Shown here one piece after another: positions 11,741 through 23,440 of a stretch of DNA of 64,000 bases. Position 1 is the first letter of the stretch; each line of letters begins with the position of its first letter. This DNA is from Stichopus chloronotus (lineage: Eukaryota > Echinodermata > Holothuroidea > Aspidochirotida > Stichopodidae), in NCBI GenBank assembly GCA_021234535.1, contig CM037833.1, forward strand, positions 2,920,397 through 2,984,396, given 5' to 3'. The notes under the pieces are model-generated. The model did not search any database. It saw only the letters and a list, made by a program, of their open reading frames with translations, and was not told the DNA's origin. A program made the translations under genes and the position numbers.

Positions 11741-14208
11741 GAGTATGCTTTCGGTTCCGCGACGACGCATTATCGATACGTATTGTGACTAGTCTTCGAT
11801 GAATGAACTGTATACTGTAGTCAACCAGCATTTTAATTTTCAGGTCGTGAAAGCCAAGGGAGGACCAAGGAAGCGCAATCTTTGGCTTGCGGTAATTAGA
11901 TAAACGCAGAGGGGTACATCTGGAGGAAGAAAGGTGTCTATTCGTGATCGTTTGAAGAAAAGTGTAAGTATTGCGTATTTGGTACAGGAGTATCACTAAC
12001 GCAGTAACACTTGACTTGGGGCCTAAAGCGTGATGAGTGTGAATGAACTCAACGACGTGGTCACTGAAAGTGGCCGTATCATCCGCTTCTTTCAGTCACT
12101 CCTCCCTACCACAAATGGAGTTTTTTAATATTAAACTACAGAGAAATGTAGTGACGGTTAAGGGTATTACTACAGGCGTAAGCTACTGTATGGCCTGCAG
12201 TAGGCCAGGGCTGTAATATTCAAATTAATGTAAGGTATGGCGATGATAATACTGAATAGGCAAGCTGCTCTGTTGTTCTTTCTAGCTCGAGCTTGCAGTC
12301 ACATGGGTATGATGCGAATCTAGAGTTACTGTAGGCGCTGTACAGAATTTGCGTAGAGGCCTAAAGCTAAACTTGAGTCTCACCTTAATTCTATAACCCT
12401 ATGCTAACCATTATGCTATAGTCATTCTAAATTTACAGTAACATGGTTAGACTGGAATTCAGTCACCTTCACAAATGCGCGATGCTGTGTGATTGATATG
12501 GAGTGGATAAATTCCGATCCCTGCTTAATTGCAGTCCCTCTAGAATATTAACAGAATTCCAATTCTACAGTAGCATGAATGTATGAAACTTCGCACATCT
12601 TAAGTAAATGTTAGAATTTTCTAACTGTTGGAAATTCAAAATCCCTATGAATCTAATAATCTTGTAGCTAGTAGCGTGACCGAATCTGTTATTTTATCCA
12701 ACATTAACTTGAATTAATGACACGATGTCAACCAGCTGCCAAACTTCGCTCACCCACTAACATTAGCATGAACATCATTACACGAAGAGTGTCCTTTTAA
12801 ACAAATCTCATGTGTAAACCTACAGCAATTAAACATGAACAACGTAGCAACAAAAACGGTCATGAACGGTGTTATAACATGGTGCGGCCGTCAGTGTGTG
12901 GCACAACGTAACACGAAGATCAAGAACACCGTACTGTACACAGAATTAACACAGAGTAACCATAAATACATCTATTCACAACTGAGGAAACAAGACTACA
13001 ACGATTGATAGTAATACAAACCTACTTACAGACACAACACAATAGAAAAGTGATTAGCATAAGAACTTAAAGTATGGCACACCTGGCGAGATATGACAAA
13101 CGGTTCCACTGAGGGGTCAAAATGATGATTTGGAAATATGTAACATTACTCGGCAACTGCAAATAGGATGCAGTACCATTAAGTTGACTAACCAGACAAG
13201 GGCGATTAAACAAACGGTGTCTCGGCTTACTTTTTAGTCATTTCAAGTTATGGTAGTCAAAACGTTGTAAAGCTGCTTAGTTGTTTCATGGGTGCCCCAA
13301 GTTTGGTGTATGTACTATACAGTGCCTGCATCCAGGGGGAACTGACATTTTTGGACCTGCGGATAGTGAACCTGAAAGTTAGAATCTATTTGGTATCTCC
13401 ATAGGATCAATGGAATGCTGGAAGAGAACTTTGGCAATGAGGAAGGTGAATTGAAAGTTCTGAAAATATCACCGGATAGATGTGTTGCTAAAATTAGTAC
13501 TTGTGCAGTGAACAGTATTCTTTTGTAGTATGGTAATATATTGATGGATTCTGTTGTGGAAAGTGAGTGACAATATACAGGACTGTGCCATGGATGGCTG
13601 CATTACTGTATATTGAGATTTACAGTAACCAAGGAAATTGTTCCCTGGAAAATTGTCCACCTTTTATTGCCACACTGTTATTTTTAGTGACTTCAACTAT
13701 TTTCAGTATTATGGGTTGCAGCCCCATTTTGAATATTACCATCGCTCTACATCTTTGTGAGCAATAGAAGTTACACATCAGTACTGCATCTGGGCAAAGG
13801 GAGTGAAAAATGTCTTCCTTGTTTCAATGGCTGTCACAGATTCTACAGAATGTAAAAAATTACACATGAACAATCAATCTAGATTTTCAATGATCAACAT
13901 AAAATCATATTTTACTTCATGTGGAGTAGCATATGTAATATAAGCTTGTAATTTCTATTGCTTTATTAAAATAAGTTTTGTTACATGGTACAGTACTGTA
14001 CAGTAGTTCCTTTTGCTCCTAATCAGAGTTGTAATCAAGGCATGATTCAAGTCACAACTTGAAAAATTACCTGACTCGAATAGGTCTGGCTGATTTTTCT
14101 CCCATTGAAATTTATAGCACTTGATTTGAGACTTGACTCCAGTCGCTAAAATGAGTGTAGTTGACTTGCCTGAAAAAAGTGTAATTTGGCTACAACTCTG
14201 CTTTTGAC
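11741..14208. other. Interior of P-like element without recognisable coding
   Basis: AT-rich with frequent stops. The minus-strand frame 11996-11727 (89 residues) overlaps the left TIR and is not recognised. Nothing else is supportable. Much of this may be unrelated insertions or eroded sequence. Confidence 0.4.
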
Positions 14209-14562
14209 TTAAAGGGAAATAGGGCGTTTGTTTTAGAGAAAACATCCATATTTTTAAAACCTATGTTTCAGGACGTAGGATGATAGATTATTCAAAGTAA
14301 GTAAGGACAGTAGTCTTCTTTTCAAGAAATACGATTCCCACATATAGAAATTCAGTCATTTGTTGCTCAACACTAATTTGTTCACCCAAACTTTTCGAAA
14401 TTCAAATGATGCATCTTCCATTACTCATGAGATGCATAATGTTTTGAGGAGATGAAGCTTTGGTAGATGTTTATTGGTGAGACAGAATGGTTTAACAATG
14501 ATTAAAGCTGTTTTCTTTTGTATGTCATGTTGGTGTATTCTAAACGCCCTATTTCCCTTTAA
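14209..14562. mobile_element. 346-bp TTAA-flanked MITE (piggyBac- or Kolobok-like)
   Basis: Perfect 17-bp terminal inverted repeats, AGGGAAATAGGGCGTTT at 14213-14229 and its reverse complement at 14542-14558, are each bordered outside by TTAA (14209-14212 and 14559-14562). A TTAA target duplication is diagnostic of piggyBac and also of Kolobok transposons. The 346-bp interior has no coding potential, so it is a non-autonomous element. It sits inside the 6.45-kb P-like element and therefore inserted after it. Confidence 0.88.
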
Positions 14563-15490
14563 AATGCAGTTCCAAGTTAGTTTTAATACATAATGTTTAT
14601 AGTACATATAGTCTCCACAATTTATACTGTGTCTCTACAAGTAGTTGACATAGAATGCGTGCTTCCTCATATCCAGCAGTTACCATATCAAATTAAATGT
14701 ATGCAGTAGGAGCCAAAGCAGTGTCATGACCTTGAAGTATACATTTAAATTAGCAAATTCGTGAAATAAATACTGTACTGTATCATTTCTGATTCCAACA
14801 CAAAAACTTTCAGCTGGAACTTCAGGCCAAACTCTACTGAACGTTCTTACTTGCTTCAGCTCAAGCCAAAGTACATTCCATGTCAGGCCCATGCTGAAAG
14901 TTAGGAAACGTGAAGAAAATGCCAACTTCACACAGGAGATCTTCAGCTCTGACTGCACTGAAGGCAGACTGGAGTTAAAGCACCAGTACAGTACCCTACC
15001 CTTTATGTGTCATTTCAAAGTAGACCTTTTTGAATACCCAAGGGGTGCTGCATTAAACATAAACATCAAGATACTTAAACTTTTGTACACACTTCTAGGC
15101 TATACAAGACATGCAAACCACCAAATAGGACTATGACTTGTTCGCGTTTGATATAGTAGGACTATCATTTTTCTATGGAATCCCCTATTCACTATTGAAA
15201 ATTGTCTTTTTTATGTAATCCCATTTCATTTGGAACCTTCATTCTTCTAAGCACTAGGAATCTTGTCTGCAGAATATATCACACTTCACGTATGATAACA
15301 AAAACTTTGTTATGTACGGTAGGGTGACTTGTACCTGTACCTGTACAGACCGGTACCTGTACAGACTAAGCCTACTGACACTAGCATGGTGTATCATTCA
15401 GGTCAGCTAAACATTGTCATGTTAAAAACAGGTATCAAGATATGCTCTCAATGATCTATAGATGTATTCATAATATTTTATACTTCTTTT
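14563..15490. other. P-like element interior, no gene recognised
   Basis: ORFs at 14680-14958 (-) and 14891-15136 (+) are short and match nothing I know. A short CTGTACCTGTACAGAC-type local duplication lies near 15330-15365. Confidence 0.35.
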
Positions 15491-15497
15491 TTACTTC

Positions 15498-16420
15498 TTA
15501 CATACTGATCAGCTGATGAGCTTTTACGTTGTGGCACTTTGGAAATGGTAAACTTGATGTCTGGGACTCACTGTTGTTTCTAAAAATCTTCTCTGCTGAA
15601 AGGAGAAATTGAAAAACACCTGCAGTGGGATGTGCCAGACATCCATCCTTGTATTCCTTCAAGTTTGTTAGCCATGCAGAAAGCTCAGTCGGTCTAACCC
15701 GTTGACTGTTTTTAACAAGTCGTGTGATGCAGTAACCTACAAGGTTGTAGGGGCTGTTCAGCTTATCTCCCGGAATATCTTCCATTTGGGACATTGTGGT
15801 TAAAATCTACCTGAGGGACTCCAGCAAACTCAGCAAGGAATTGATTGTCATTCTCCTGGTAGTTTCCTTCATGGGTGGCCTGCAAACAACTGAGAGATTG
15901 TGATTATTTTCAACTATCAGTAGGACCTTGTAGGGTAACATTTCCAAGTACTGCACCCTACCACTGTTGCTATCATATTTGACAGTAGATGTAACAGACA
16001 TTTCATCCAGGGTGAGGCAGTGTTCCAGTTTTTGTTCTCACATTTCACTGACATTCAGCTCCAGATTTTCAAAAACTTATGTCAAAATTCTGTATTCAAA
16101 TGACACAACTTTCATCTTTCTATGTACGGTAGTGTGCGTAGTGAGGGCAAAGCAAAGAGTATTGTTGTTTTAGGAGTAAGTCATAGCTTTTAGGGTCACA
16201 TGCAAATCTCAATTGCAAGCTTGTTGGATGGTTGGAAGCCACCATTTTGATCCACGATTGGAAAGCTGGCCTAGAGCTTTGAGTTGATCAGGACCAAACA
16301 CTTTTGTGAGATTTTGTAGTAAATGGCTATTTCTTTTGTCAATTAGTCTCATCTCTCTTAACTTTGTCAGCTCTCTTTGCAACTGAGTCATTTTCCTTTG
16401 CATTTACACTATCATCATGG
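15498..16420 (-). pseudogene. P-element/THAP9-like transposase, fragmented
   Basis: Read leftward: a coiled-coil-like segment (QRELTKLREMRLIDKRN) is followed by LSNRGSKWWLPTIQQACN and FACDPKSYDLLLKQQYSL, the typical block preceding the catalytic domain of THAP-type P transposases. Then comes LTLDEMSVTSTVKYDSNSG near 16010-15960, containing the DEM(S) signature with a likely catalytic Asp. Downstream, 15794-15498 has GDKLNSPYNLVGYCITRLV, plausible for the C-terminal part. A TGA at 16038-16040 interrupts the frame just before DEMS; CGA would keep it open. Frames change repeatedly. No THAP zinc motif is found upstream. Confidence 0.65.
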
Positions 16421-16429
16421 AGGCAGATT

Positions 16430-17600
16430 GCAGTTGATTGTCGGTACTGTATGACTTGTCGTTATCCGTTGTCTATCAGCAGGGGTATGAAGAGTTACTT
16501 TGTCGTTGTATTCAGGAATTCTGGACACCTCACCTGCAAAGCGAAGCAGCTATAATGCGAACGTTGAGATTGTGCTGTTCATGATGAAATGTATCATGCA
16601 GAAAGGAGATATTACAGTGTCAATGCAGGAAATCGTAGAAGCAGTTTATATTGTATCCAAACTGAATTTTTTAAATTTATGATTCATTTTAATGATAAAT
16701 TCATGATAAATTATTAATGAATGAGAGTGAGCTTTGGTCTTGGACAAAATATAATGAAGCAGACTGCAAAGGTAGTGGCATATTTCTTGCAAAACTTTGT
16801 TCTATGATGCTTTAAAGTGTACAGGGTACGTGTTTTATATTATACAAACAGTTAACAGAAACTGACTTTAACTTCCACGAAGAAGAATTAAGGAGCCTGC
16901 TATTATTTTCATGTGTATCACCTTAACATGTAAACTAGGCAAACAGCACGTGGTGTCCAAATAGCAACTGATTTTAAGTCAAAAGCCACCAATTGTCTTA
17001 ATATTGCAATTGTACCATTTATTTTCACCGGGCAATGTTATGAGTAGTAAACATACAAACAATTTTGTATCTTTTTTACAACATTGGTCCTTCTATTGAA
17101 GTTTTTCCCTTCAGTTTTGTATGTCCTATTATCAGCTGATTAGTTATATTTTCACTGTAATACCTACATTTCACTGTATGTACAGTATTTTAATGTCAGC
17201 TTAAAAACAGATTACAATAGCATGTATGTAAAATGGACATCCATTTTATAAAGAAAAAGTGAGAACAAGATTAAATACTGTGAAAATCATTCATTTGAAG
17301 AAAGACATAACAGTTCTGGCAGAAAATGTTAGGTTTTTGAGGTAAACACCCCCCCCCCCTTCCAGTGCACCTATACTTACCAACAAATGGCCATAAACTG
17401 TTGTTGCATTGTTTATGGATAGACTATGAAAAAGGGAGAGAGGGTATGGTGTAAAAGTTTTTAAATGAAATCAACTCCCTCGAAGATGAACTGCCTGGAT
17501 CTGGAACGGATACACCAACACGTTGAGAAATAACCAGTCGAACAAGCGTTTTTAAATTTTACCGTAAGGCAGATCGAACTGTACTGAAGTTATTATCATC
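16430..17600. other. P-like element interior between transposase and right end
   Basis: No recognisable exon. A poly-C run lies near 17349. An intron or decayed 5' part of the transposase is possible. Confidence 0.35.
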
Positions 17601-17624
17601 CCACAGCATTTCAACAACACCGGT

Positions 17625-17770
17625 CTTAGCCTAGACCAAATCGTGTTAACCGTCCCTTTTCTTAACCCACACTTCTTGCGAAGGGTCTTCACTTTTCGTT
17701 CCGACATTCCTATCGTAGCTGTTACATCTGGGATTTTTAGTCCACTTTCCGATAAACTTTACAGTTTCCC
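17625..17770 (-). other. Possible helix-turn-helix coding segment
   Basis: One minus-strand frame, open only over this stretch, reads SLSESGLKIPDVTATIGMS then ERKVKTLRKKCGLRKGTVN. The pattern (helix, turn with DV-ATIGMS, recognition helix) resembles transposase HTH domains. It lies just inside the right TIR and on the transposase strand, so it may be the DNA-binding exon of the P-like element. A second frame is longer but has no recognisable pattern. Confidence 0.35.
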
Positions 17771-17883
17771 TTTCATCTCTGTTTACAGTCAGCCACGATC
17801 GTATTGGTGGTTTCAGGAGAGGCGCAGACTGTTCGTATTTCACGACATATATACGTAAGCCATGAGGGTAATAAATAAACAAC

Positions 17884-18049
17884 TCCAGTGGTCATTAATG
17901 AAGAGCGCCGCGGTGCCTTGTATGAAATTGCGTTGTTGCATCAAAGTAGGTCTTCATCACATCAATTTACGTCGTCATCAAATCAGTTTGCTTCTTCATC
18001 ACATCAAAGTACGTCTTCCTCACATTAATTTGCCCTTTTTGCGTTCCAT
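17884..18049 (-). repeat. Right terminal inverted repeat of P-like element
   Basis: Inverted partner of 11600-11740. It contains about four direct units of the TGATGTGATGAAGACGTA type. Confidence 0.8.
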
Positions 18050-18057
18050 AATTTAAT
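18050..18057. repeat. Right target-site duplication AATTTAAT
   Basis: Identical to 11592-11599, immediately outside the right TIR. Confidence 0.75.
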
Positions 18058-18399
18058 GGCTCTGCAGACCATGTGTGTACCTTGCGGTTTACACTTCACG
18101 GATCCTCTATGGCATTAAGCTTGGAGGATTCCATTCGGGCGCGCCGGGTTCCCAAACCGCATTTCTCTAGTTACACGCCAAAAATGCTAAACAACGTTAA
18201 ATGCAATGATTTAACTACACTACACCTATGCATTGCGTGAATTCAGACGGTACAAAAACTACACTTTGTATACATGCATATCAAACACACCAATTGCGCG
18301 AAAACTATGCCACATGCAGGCTACCAACAAAACATCACTCGGGAAAACCATATAAAAAGAAGTCGTTGAGGGATAACAGCTACTGAGTACTTAAATTTC

Positions 18400-18995
18400 G
18401 AAATCATTTACAATGATTGAAGGGTGTTGCACTGGCTAAGCGTGAGGGTTCAAACGTGGGCTCAGACTAGTCACTTTGTCTCACAGGTCCAAGTCTTGGA
18501 AACAGGACTTTTTCTCTAACCATGCATGGAGGTACCATACTGAACGCTTTGGTCTAACTGAGAGTAAAATATTGACTTGGGGTGCCCAACCTTTTATGTG
18601 CTAGTAGCCTACGGGGCCGTTGCCATGTATGTGCAACACCCTATACCACCAGTTACCTCCGAAGTATTTAGCTACGTGGGTTATTGACTTCAATCTGTAG
18701 ATATTTTCAGCCCTCTTTGTGTCCAACTGAACTGCAATATGAAGGGGTACTTCAGGGTCTTGCAAGCGTGACCCATTCAAAGCTTCTTAAAGTTGAATAC
18801 AAATTGTGCTTTTCAAAAGATTATGAGCATCACTTTTGACAAATTCTTCACCAATGTCAACGATATTCTCTACATTCCGCCACTCATCAAATTTCCTATG
18901 CCACCCGGGGTAATGAACTCTCACTTTCCCTCTCACCAGTATCTGAATATCTCTCTTCTTCAACATGTAATCCGAAAGAAAAATAAAAACTCACC
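18400..18995 (-). pseudogene. Possible chromo-barrel protein fragment
   Basis: One leftward frame from about 18980 reads KKRDIQILVRGKVRVHYPGW then HRKFDEWRNVENIVDIGEEF. The V-HYxGW...FDEW pattern is that of MSL/chromo-barrel (Tudor-knot) domains. Further down, 18760-18600 reads VPLHIAVQLDTKR and ITHVAKYFGGNWWYRVLHIHG before a stop. I recall similar combined blocks in uncharacterised echinoderm proteins. A stop or intron lies between blocks and no start is evident. Host exon versus transposon relic is undecided. Confidence 0.4.
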
Positions 18996-18999
18996 GTAA

Positions 19000-21597
19000 A
19001 AGCAGTCGCCTGACACAAAAACTATAATTGTCAAAATTCATCGTTTTTTACAAATTTATCCCACAAAAGCAACGCCAGTTGTCCAACACTGTACCAAGTG
19101 ATGGCTGGGGCACAACAGTGATTAGGCGTTGAAACATACATAATTTGTAATTATTTTTATGGTAACGAAGAGGCTGGCAATTAATTGGAGAAGGAGGGTT
19201 GCATTTGATTCTTCAACTTGGATTTGTTTGGAACCATGTAAGGGATCAAATTTCTTTAAAAAAACAATAATGCACCTGGAAAAAGATGACATGTGCACAG
19301 GAGATTATTACTTTTTAATTGAAAATATAAAAAATTGCATACAGCGTTCAACATCTGCCAGGTCGATGACGAGAATCAAGTTAGTTTTTATGGGAATTAA
19401 ATCATCATTGACCGGATGCCATATAGCTCACCTAAGGGACCATGAATGGGAATATAAGCAATTCCCAATCTAATTCTGGTCCAAAGTAACTGTAATACAC
19501 ACATATATAGCTGTTTCGTTGAGCATGTCACCTTCTCGTGAACTTCTCTAACTGGAGGCCCTCCGTTGTGAAGTCTGCGGTAGAGAATCTTTTTCTTCTG
19601 CCTCAAACATCTCTTTCCCATAGTGTAATCACTTTATCCTAAAATGAAGATGAAATCACAATGAGCGAACCATTTCCTTATACTTTTATAGTTAATGTAA
19701 GTGAGTGCTGTTTAAACAGCCTGAATATGAAGGATCCATACAGATGAATGGTGTAATTAAGTTTTAACAGAATCTATACAATCAAATTTTTCTTTCAACT
19801 GAAGTGATTATAACTGTTGCACCAGCTCCAATTTTTGTAGGCAACCCCCAGTACCACTCACTAGCCTACGTAACAGTATATGTGCGAAATGTAGCTAGCG
19901 TTTCATTTGGTTACAGTTCTCGTGAGGCTTACTAGGATATAAGCCTATACCATAAATAACACTAGAAAAATATCCCATCTCTACATTCTCAGCTAAAAAA
20001 TATAATGTTACTTTTAATCAAGGTAACCCTAAAACAAGTTTTAGCTCATACGCAGCACACTAGTCTCAAAGTCAAACACACAAACAGCTAGTTCAGGCCC
20101 CGTCCTAACATTAGGCTAAAACTAGTAAGAGACTTAAGCCTAGTTAATCATGGTACGGTCTGTTAGGCGTTTCGGAACGCTGCAAAGGCACTATTAAGAA
20201 ATTCAGACTTGATCAACAAATCTCACTTTTTGCATTCATAATACAATATTATATCCTTAAAAGCGACATGCATATTCTTCACTAATTTCTCCAAATGTTC
20301 ATACAATTAAGAAGATGTTTGGAGCTAAAATGAGCGAAATAAGGGCATTTAACTTAGAACATATAGTCTTCAGAGCTGGTTGTTGGACGGCCTCTCTACA
20401 CCAATTGGAACGAAACTTATATGAAATGATAGCGAAATCAGTCCTAATTGTAATTCAAATGGGACGAAAGTTTTGCCGTCATGTTGGTAAACACAATCTG
20501 AAATAGAGTGCAGCAGAACAGCGAGAAATTGTGCTTCGTGGGTAATTTTGGATATTTTTATCCGAAAATATACGTGCCTAAACTTTGTTAAAGAATATTA
20601 CTTTCTCCTTAAAATGCCATGGGGACGAAGTGTATCGCGTGAAAAATGACAGACTTATGAGCATTTGAACACAAAAATGGGGGTTATTTTCTAGCAAATC
20701 GTAGCCACTTTGGGACTATTCTGATTGGAGTCAACAAAGAATTTAGTAGGTATTACAACTAAACAATTCTATATTTTTGGGATCGGCAACAATTTTTTCC
20801 AGTAATCCGAAATGAGGCTCGCTTTCGTCACGGTTCACCTGAGAACTTGGCCAATTCAAACCATAATGTCGAGACACGACGATATAATGATATATTTTCG
20901 CCCCTAAGAAGTATTTTTCGTGATTTTTAACTGCAATAATCGGAAAGACCATGTCTTATTACCTATGAATGGACGTCTAAACGGCCATGGTTTATTTTTC
21001 CTTTAATCGTTTCAATGCTTTTTATGGTTTCTGTACAATTCTGCTTTTTGTAGGTAAGCTTTCGCTTAGCCTTCACCCCGAACTTGCTTCTGTTGCGAAG
21101 GAGATTTTGCCCGCGCTGATTCTCTGACAGGTCTCCTTTGCACTTGAACTTGGTCTGCTTTGTCTGAGGGTTAGTCACCTCACTCTCCAATTTAATCCGT
21201 TTAGAAGTTTCGTCAGGTTCCTTTTCTTGGGGGTGACGCTAGTATGAGGAAACTCCAAGCAATATCTAGTGCTTCGCCACTTATCCAGGAGGATCTTAAA
21301 GAACTTGCCACCTTTGCGGAAAGAATTAGCTACCACTTGACTCATCCGTTTAGTTTTCCATCTAAGGTTTCCAGAACATTTGGAATATAAACCTCATTTG
21401 CGGTAACATACTTGAAAACATCTGGTTTGGTTTTACAAAGACCTGCAACGTAAGGACTAAATAAAGAAAAAAATGTGAATACCAGATTGCACAGACTGAA
21501 CCATTGTGACTTACTTGCTCTCACAGTATGATTATTTAAGTCTTTCGAAGAGGATCTTTGAATGGATGCGAGTAACGAGGGTAAATATGGAAGATTC
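19000..21597. other. No recognisable gene
   Basis: Several short ORFs (19159-19473 +, 19397-19621 -, 20743-21190 -, 21342-21605 -) lack recognisable motifs. The 19397-19621 and 20963-21190 frames are basic and could be exon relics. Confidence 0.35.
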
Positions 21598-21633
21598 ATT
21601 TTCATCCTTTATCTGACGATAAAGGATGAAAAT
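21598..21633. repeat. Perfect hairpin, 16-bp arms
   Basis: ATTTTCATCCTTTATC is followed by a 4-base TGAC loop and its exact reverse complement. It lies at the start codon end of a minus-strand ORF. Probably a small inverted duplication; no terminator role is implied in a eukaryotic context. Confidence 0.8.
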
Positions 21634-22424
21634 AGATTTTACATAATGCTCAGTTTTCCAAATTTCCCAGCAAGATATCGTTCACCTCGTTGTAAACGGA
21701 TGCAAATTCACTGAATGAGGGCCCGTTGAACAATTGCTTCAAGTTTTATTTTTTAAACTTAACGAACTTTCATTAGCATCCCATATGTGAACTCGGTAAA
21801 GAACCGATCAGCAAAAGAGTCATTTTAATGGTGCAAATTTAATGTCACATGGACTACACTGTCTCCACTTTTTGGCACTTCATAAAGACTCCAAACCAGA
21901 AAGCCAAAAGGCTTTGTGATTCCTTGCCTTGATAAAATACATTTTGAACACAGCAGTTTGAAAACTGACATCTGTTTGATTCACACTTGTAAGAAGAAGG
22001 GCTCACAAGTGCATTTTTGTTTAGTTTCTTAAACCCAAAATATGAACCCCTTTTTGTTCTGATAAATTCTCTCATTCCATTGTGCTGAAATGATATGATT
22101 TTTCTTGACGGTGAAGTGCCATCAATCAACTCACAGGTACCATGTTGATACTTATTGTTGTTTCTCTTTCCAATCAAGGGAAAATGCAGTAACCCCAATC
22201 AGAGTTAGTATGCCCTGTTACTCTAGCTCATGATTGGTCTGTTTCGATTGCGGTAATATTCTTGTGAATTGTGAAATCCAAGGAGAATTTTGACTTGCTT
22301 TCCCTATTGTTTGTAATAGCTATGCTTAAAGTGTCTTTAGAGGAGCTTGTACCAGAACGAAATTAGCAAGACTTTGCTGCTTTTTGAAAACAAATTTTAG
22401 GGTAATATCGTGTAAACAAGGTTT
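21634..22424. other. No recognisable gene
   Basis: A 114-residue minus-strand frame (22198-21854) has no recognisable domain. It contains basic residues and four scattered cysteines, but no zinc-finger spacing I can identify. Confidence 0.35.
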
Positions 22425-22505
22425 TCAGGTTTTGCCCCCCGGTGACCCGAGATGACCTTTGACCTCCACCAAAAACAATAGGGTTCTTCCTCTCAATGTT
22501 GGCTA
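22425..22505. repeat. Fragment of the GACCTCCACC dispersed repeat
   Basis: GATGACCTTTGACCTCCACC followed by AAAAACAATAGGGTTCTTCC matches the core of the copies at 3506 and 30138. Confidence 0.6.
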
Positions 22506-22839
22506 CAGAATTACTGTTCAAAGGGTTTCACCTGTTATCCTCTCACCTAAAAGTCAGTCGTATCTTTCCAACATACGGCAGTGTCCCAACAAACCTGTGA
22601 TAAACATGGCGAGGTTGGAAACGCTTGCGTCAGATGCACTAAGGAATAATTTAATATCGGGACTCAAATTTTTGTAATACGAAAATCCTTGACTTTTGAA
22701 GATGCAAGAACAGAATGCATCGCCGATGAACTGGCGAAGCAAGCGAGCCAATACAACAACGCAGCTTGGCCCACACTTGGTTCTAGTAGTACAGACGACA
22801 CAAATAAGAGGAATATTCGATCCATGTTGCTTTAGGAAT

Positions 22840-23440
22840 CCTCGATAGAGAATTTAACCGTGCTTAACGAAGGGAGCGAATATTCAGGGACAGAACAAAC
22901 CCTCCAGATCTGTGGACAGATGAGGAAATGCATCACAATTATCGTTTTAGCAGACTAGCGTGTTTCAACATCATTGATATTTCAACATGATATGCAGCAT
23001 CCAACGAAATCACGCCCTCCCACCGTCTCTTCAAGTTTTTATAGCACTTCGCTTCTATGGCCACGGGTCGGATACTGACGACTGCCTTACAGAGCCACAC
23101 TGTGTAAGTGAGCCTTCAGCATGTAGGGCTGTCAGACGAGTGACATGAGCACTTTGCAGACTACAGTCCTGCTTCATAAAGTTTCCCAACACCCCGGAGG
23201 AAGTAAAACGAAAAGAACTCAACGCCAACTCATGGCCATTAAAGGTTTCCCGCAGGTTGTGCTAAGGTTGACCGGACTCATGTTAGACTGCATGGTGTAG
23301 TTCTTGGTCCAGACGAATATGTTGAAAACGCAAAGGTAAGCTCGATTCAATGGAAACTTGTGGAGGCCGGGTTATGGTTTGCTAAGAACTCACGGTGGAC
23401 GTTATGACAGCAAAAATCTGGAAGTACGAGATTTGGAAGT
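22840..23440 (+). pseudogene. PIF/Harbinger-like transposase relic
   Basis: Translated in shifting frames, the blocks occur in the order expected of Harbinger transposases: RERIFRDRTNPPDLWTDEEM then YRFSRL near 22870-22960; a helical SHRLFKFL..LRFYGHGS region near 23020-23075 (the FLxALRFxATGS block); a FPNTPEEVKRKE-like block near 23185; and VDRTHVRLHGVVLGPDEYV at 23268-23325, where VDxTH carries the first catalytic aspartate (VDGTH in active relatives; the Gly codon appears changed to Arg). Frameshifts separate every block and the later catalytic residues are not found. Inactive. Confidence 0.6.

Larger units (their letters stand above)
11600..18049 (-). mobile_element. 6.45-kb P-superfamily-like DNA transposon with TIRs and 8-bp target duplication
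   Basis: The two ends are inverted copies. The left starts ATGGAATGCAAAAAGAGC at 11600. The right, read leftward, starts ATGGAACGCAAAAAGGGC at 18049. Similarity continues about 140-165 bp inward and then stops on both sides. The octamer AATTTAAT directly flanks both ends (11592-11599 and 18050-18057), as expected for an 8-bp target duplication. Eight bases is the P-superfamily size (hAT also uses 8). A decayed P/THAP9-like transposase lies inside on the minus strand, with a possible HTH segment near the right end. Seen: ends, duplication, transposase blocks. Inferred: that these form one element. Confidence 0.75.

Noticed and set aside
13985..14005. ACAGTACTGTACAGTA palindromes as regulatory operators
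   Set aside because: The motif recurs many times across the window without a consistent relation to genes; better treated as a genome-wide word bias.
17646..17882. 78-codon minus ORF as the THAP domain of the P-like element
   Set aside because: It lacks the C-x2-4-C and C-x2-H zinc ligands. A different frame here looks more like a helix-turn-helix.
18440..18480. GGGTTCAAACGTGGGCTCAG, resembling a tRNA T-arm
   Set aside because: No acceptor stem, D-arm or anticodon arm could be matched around it.
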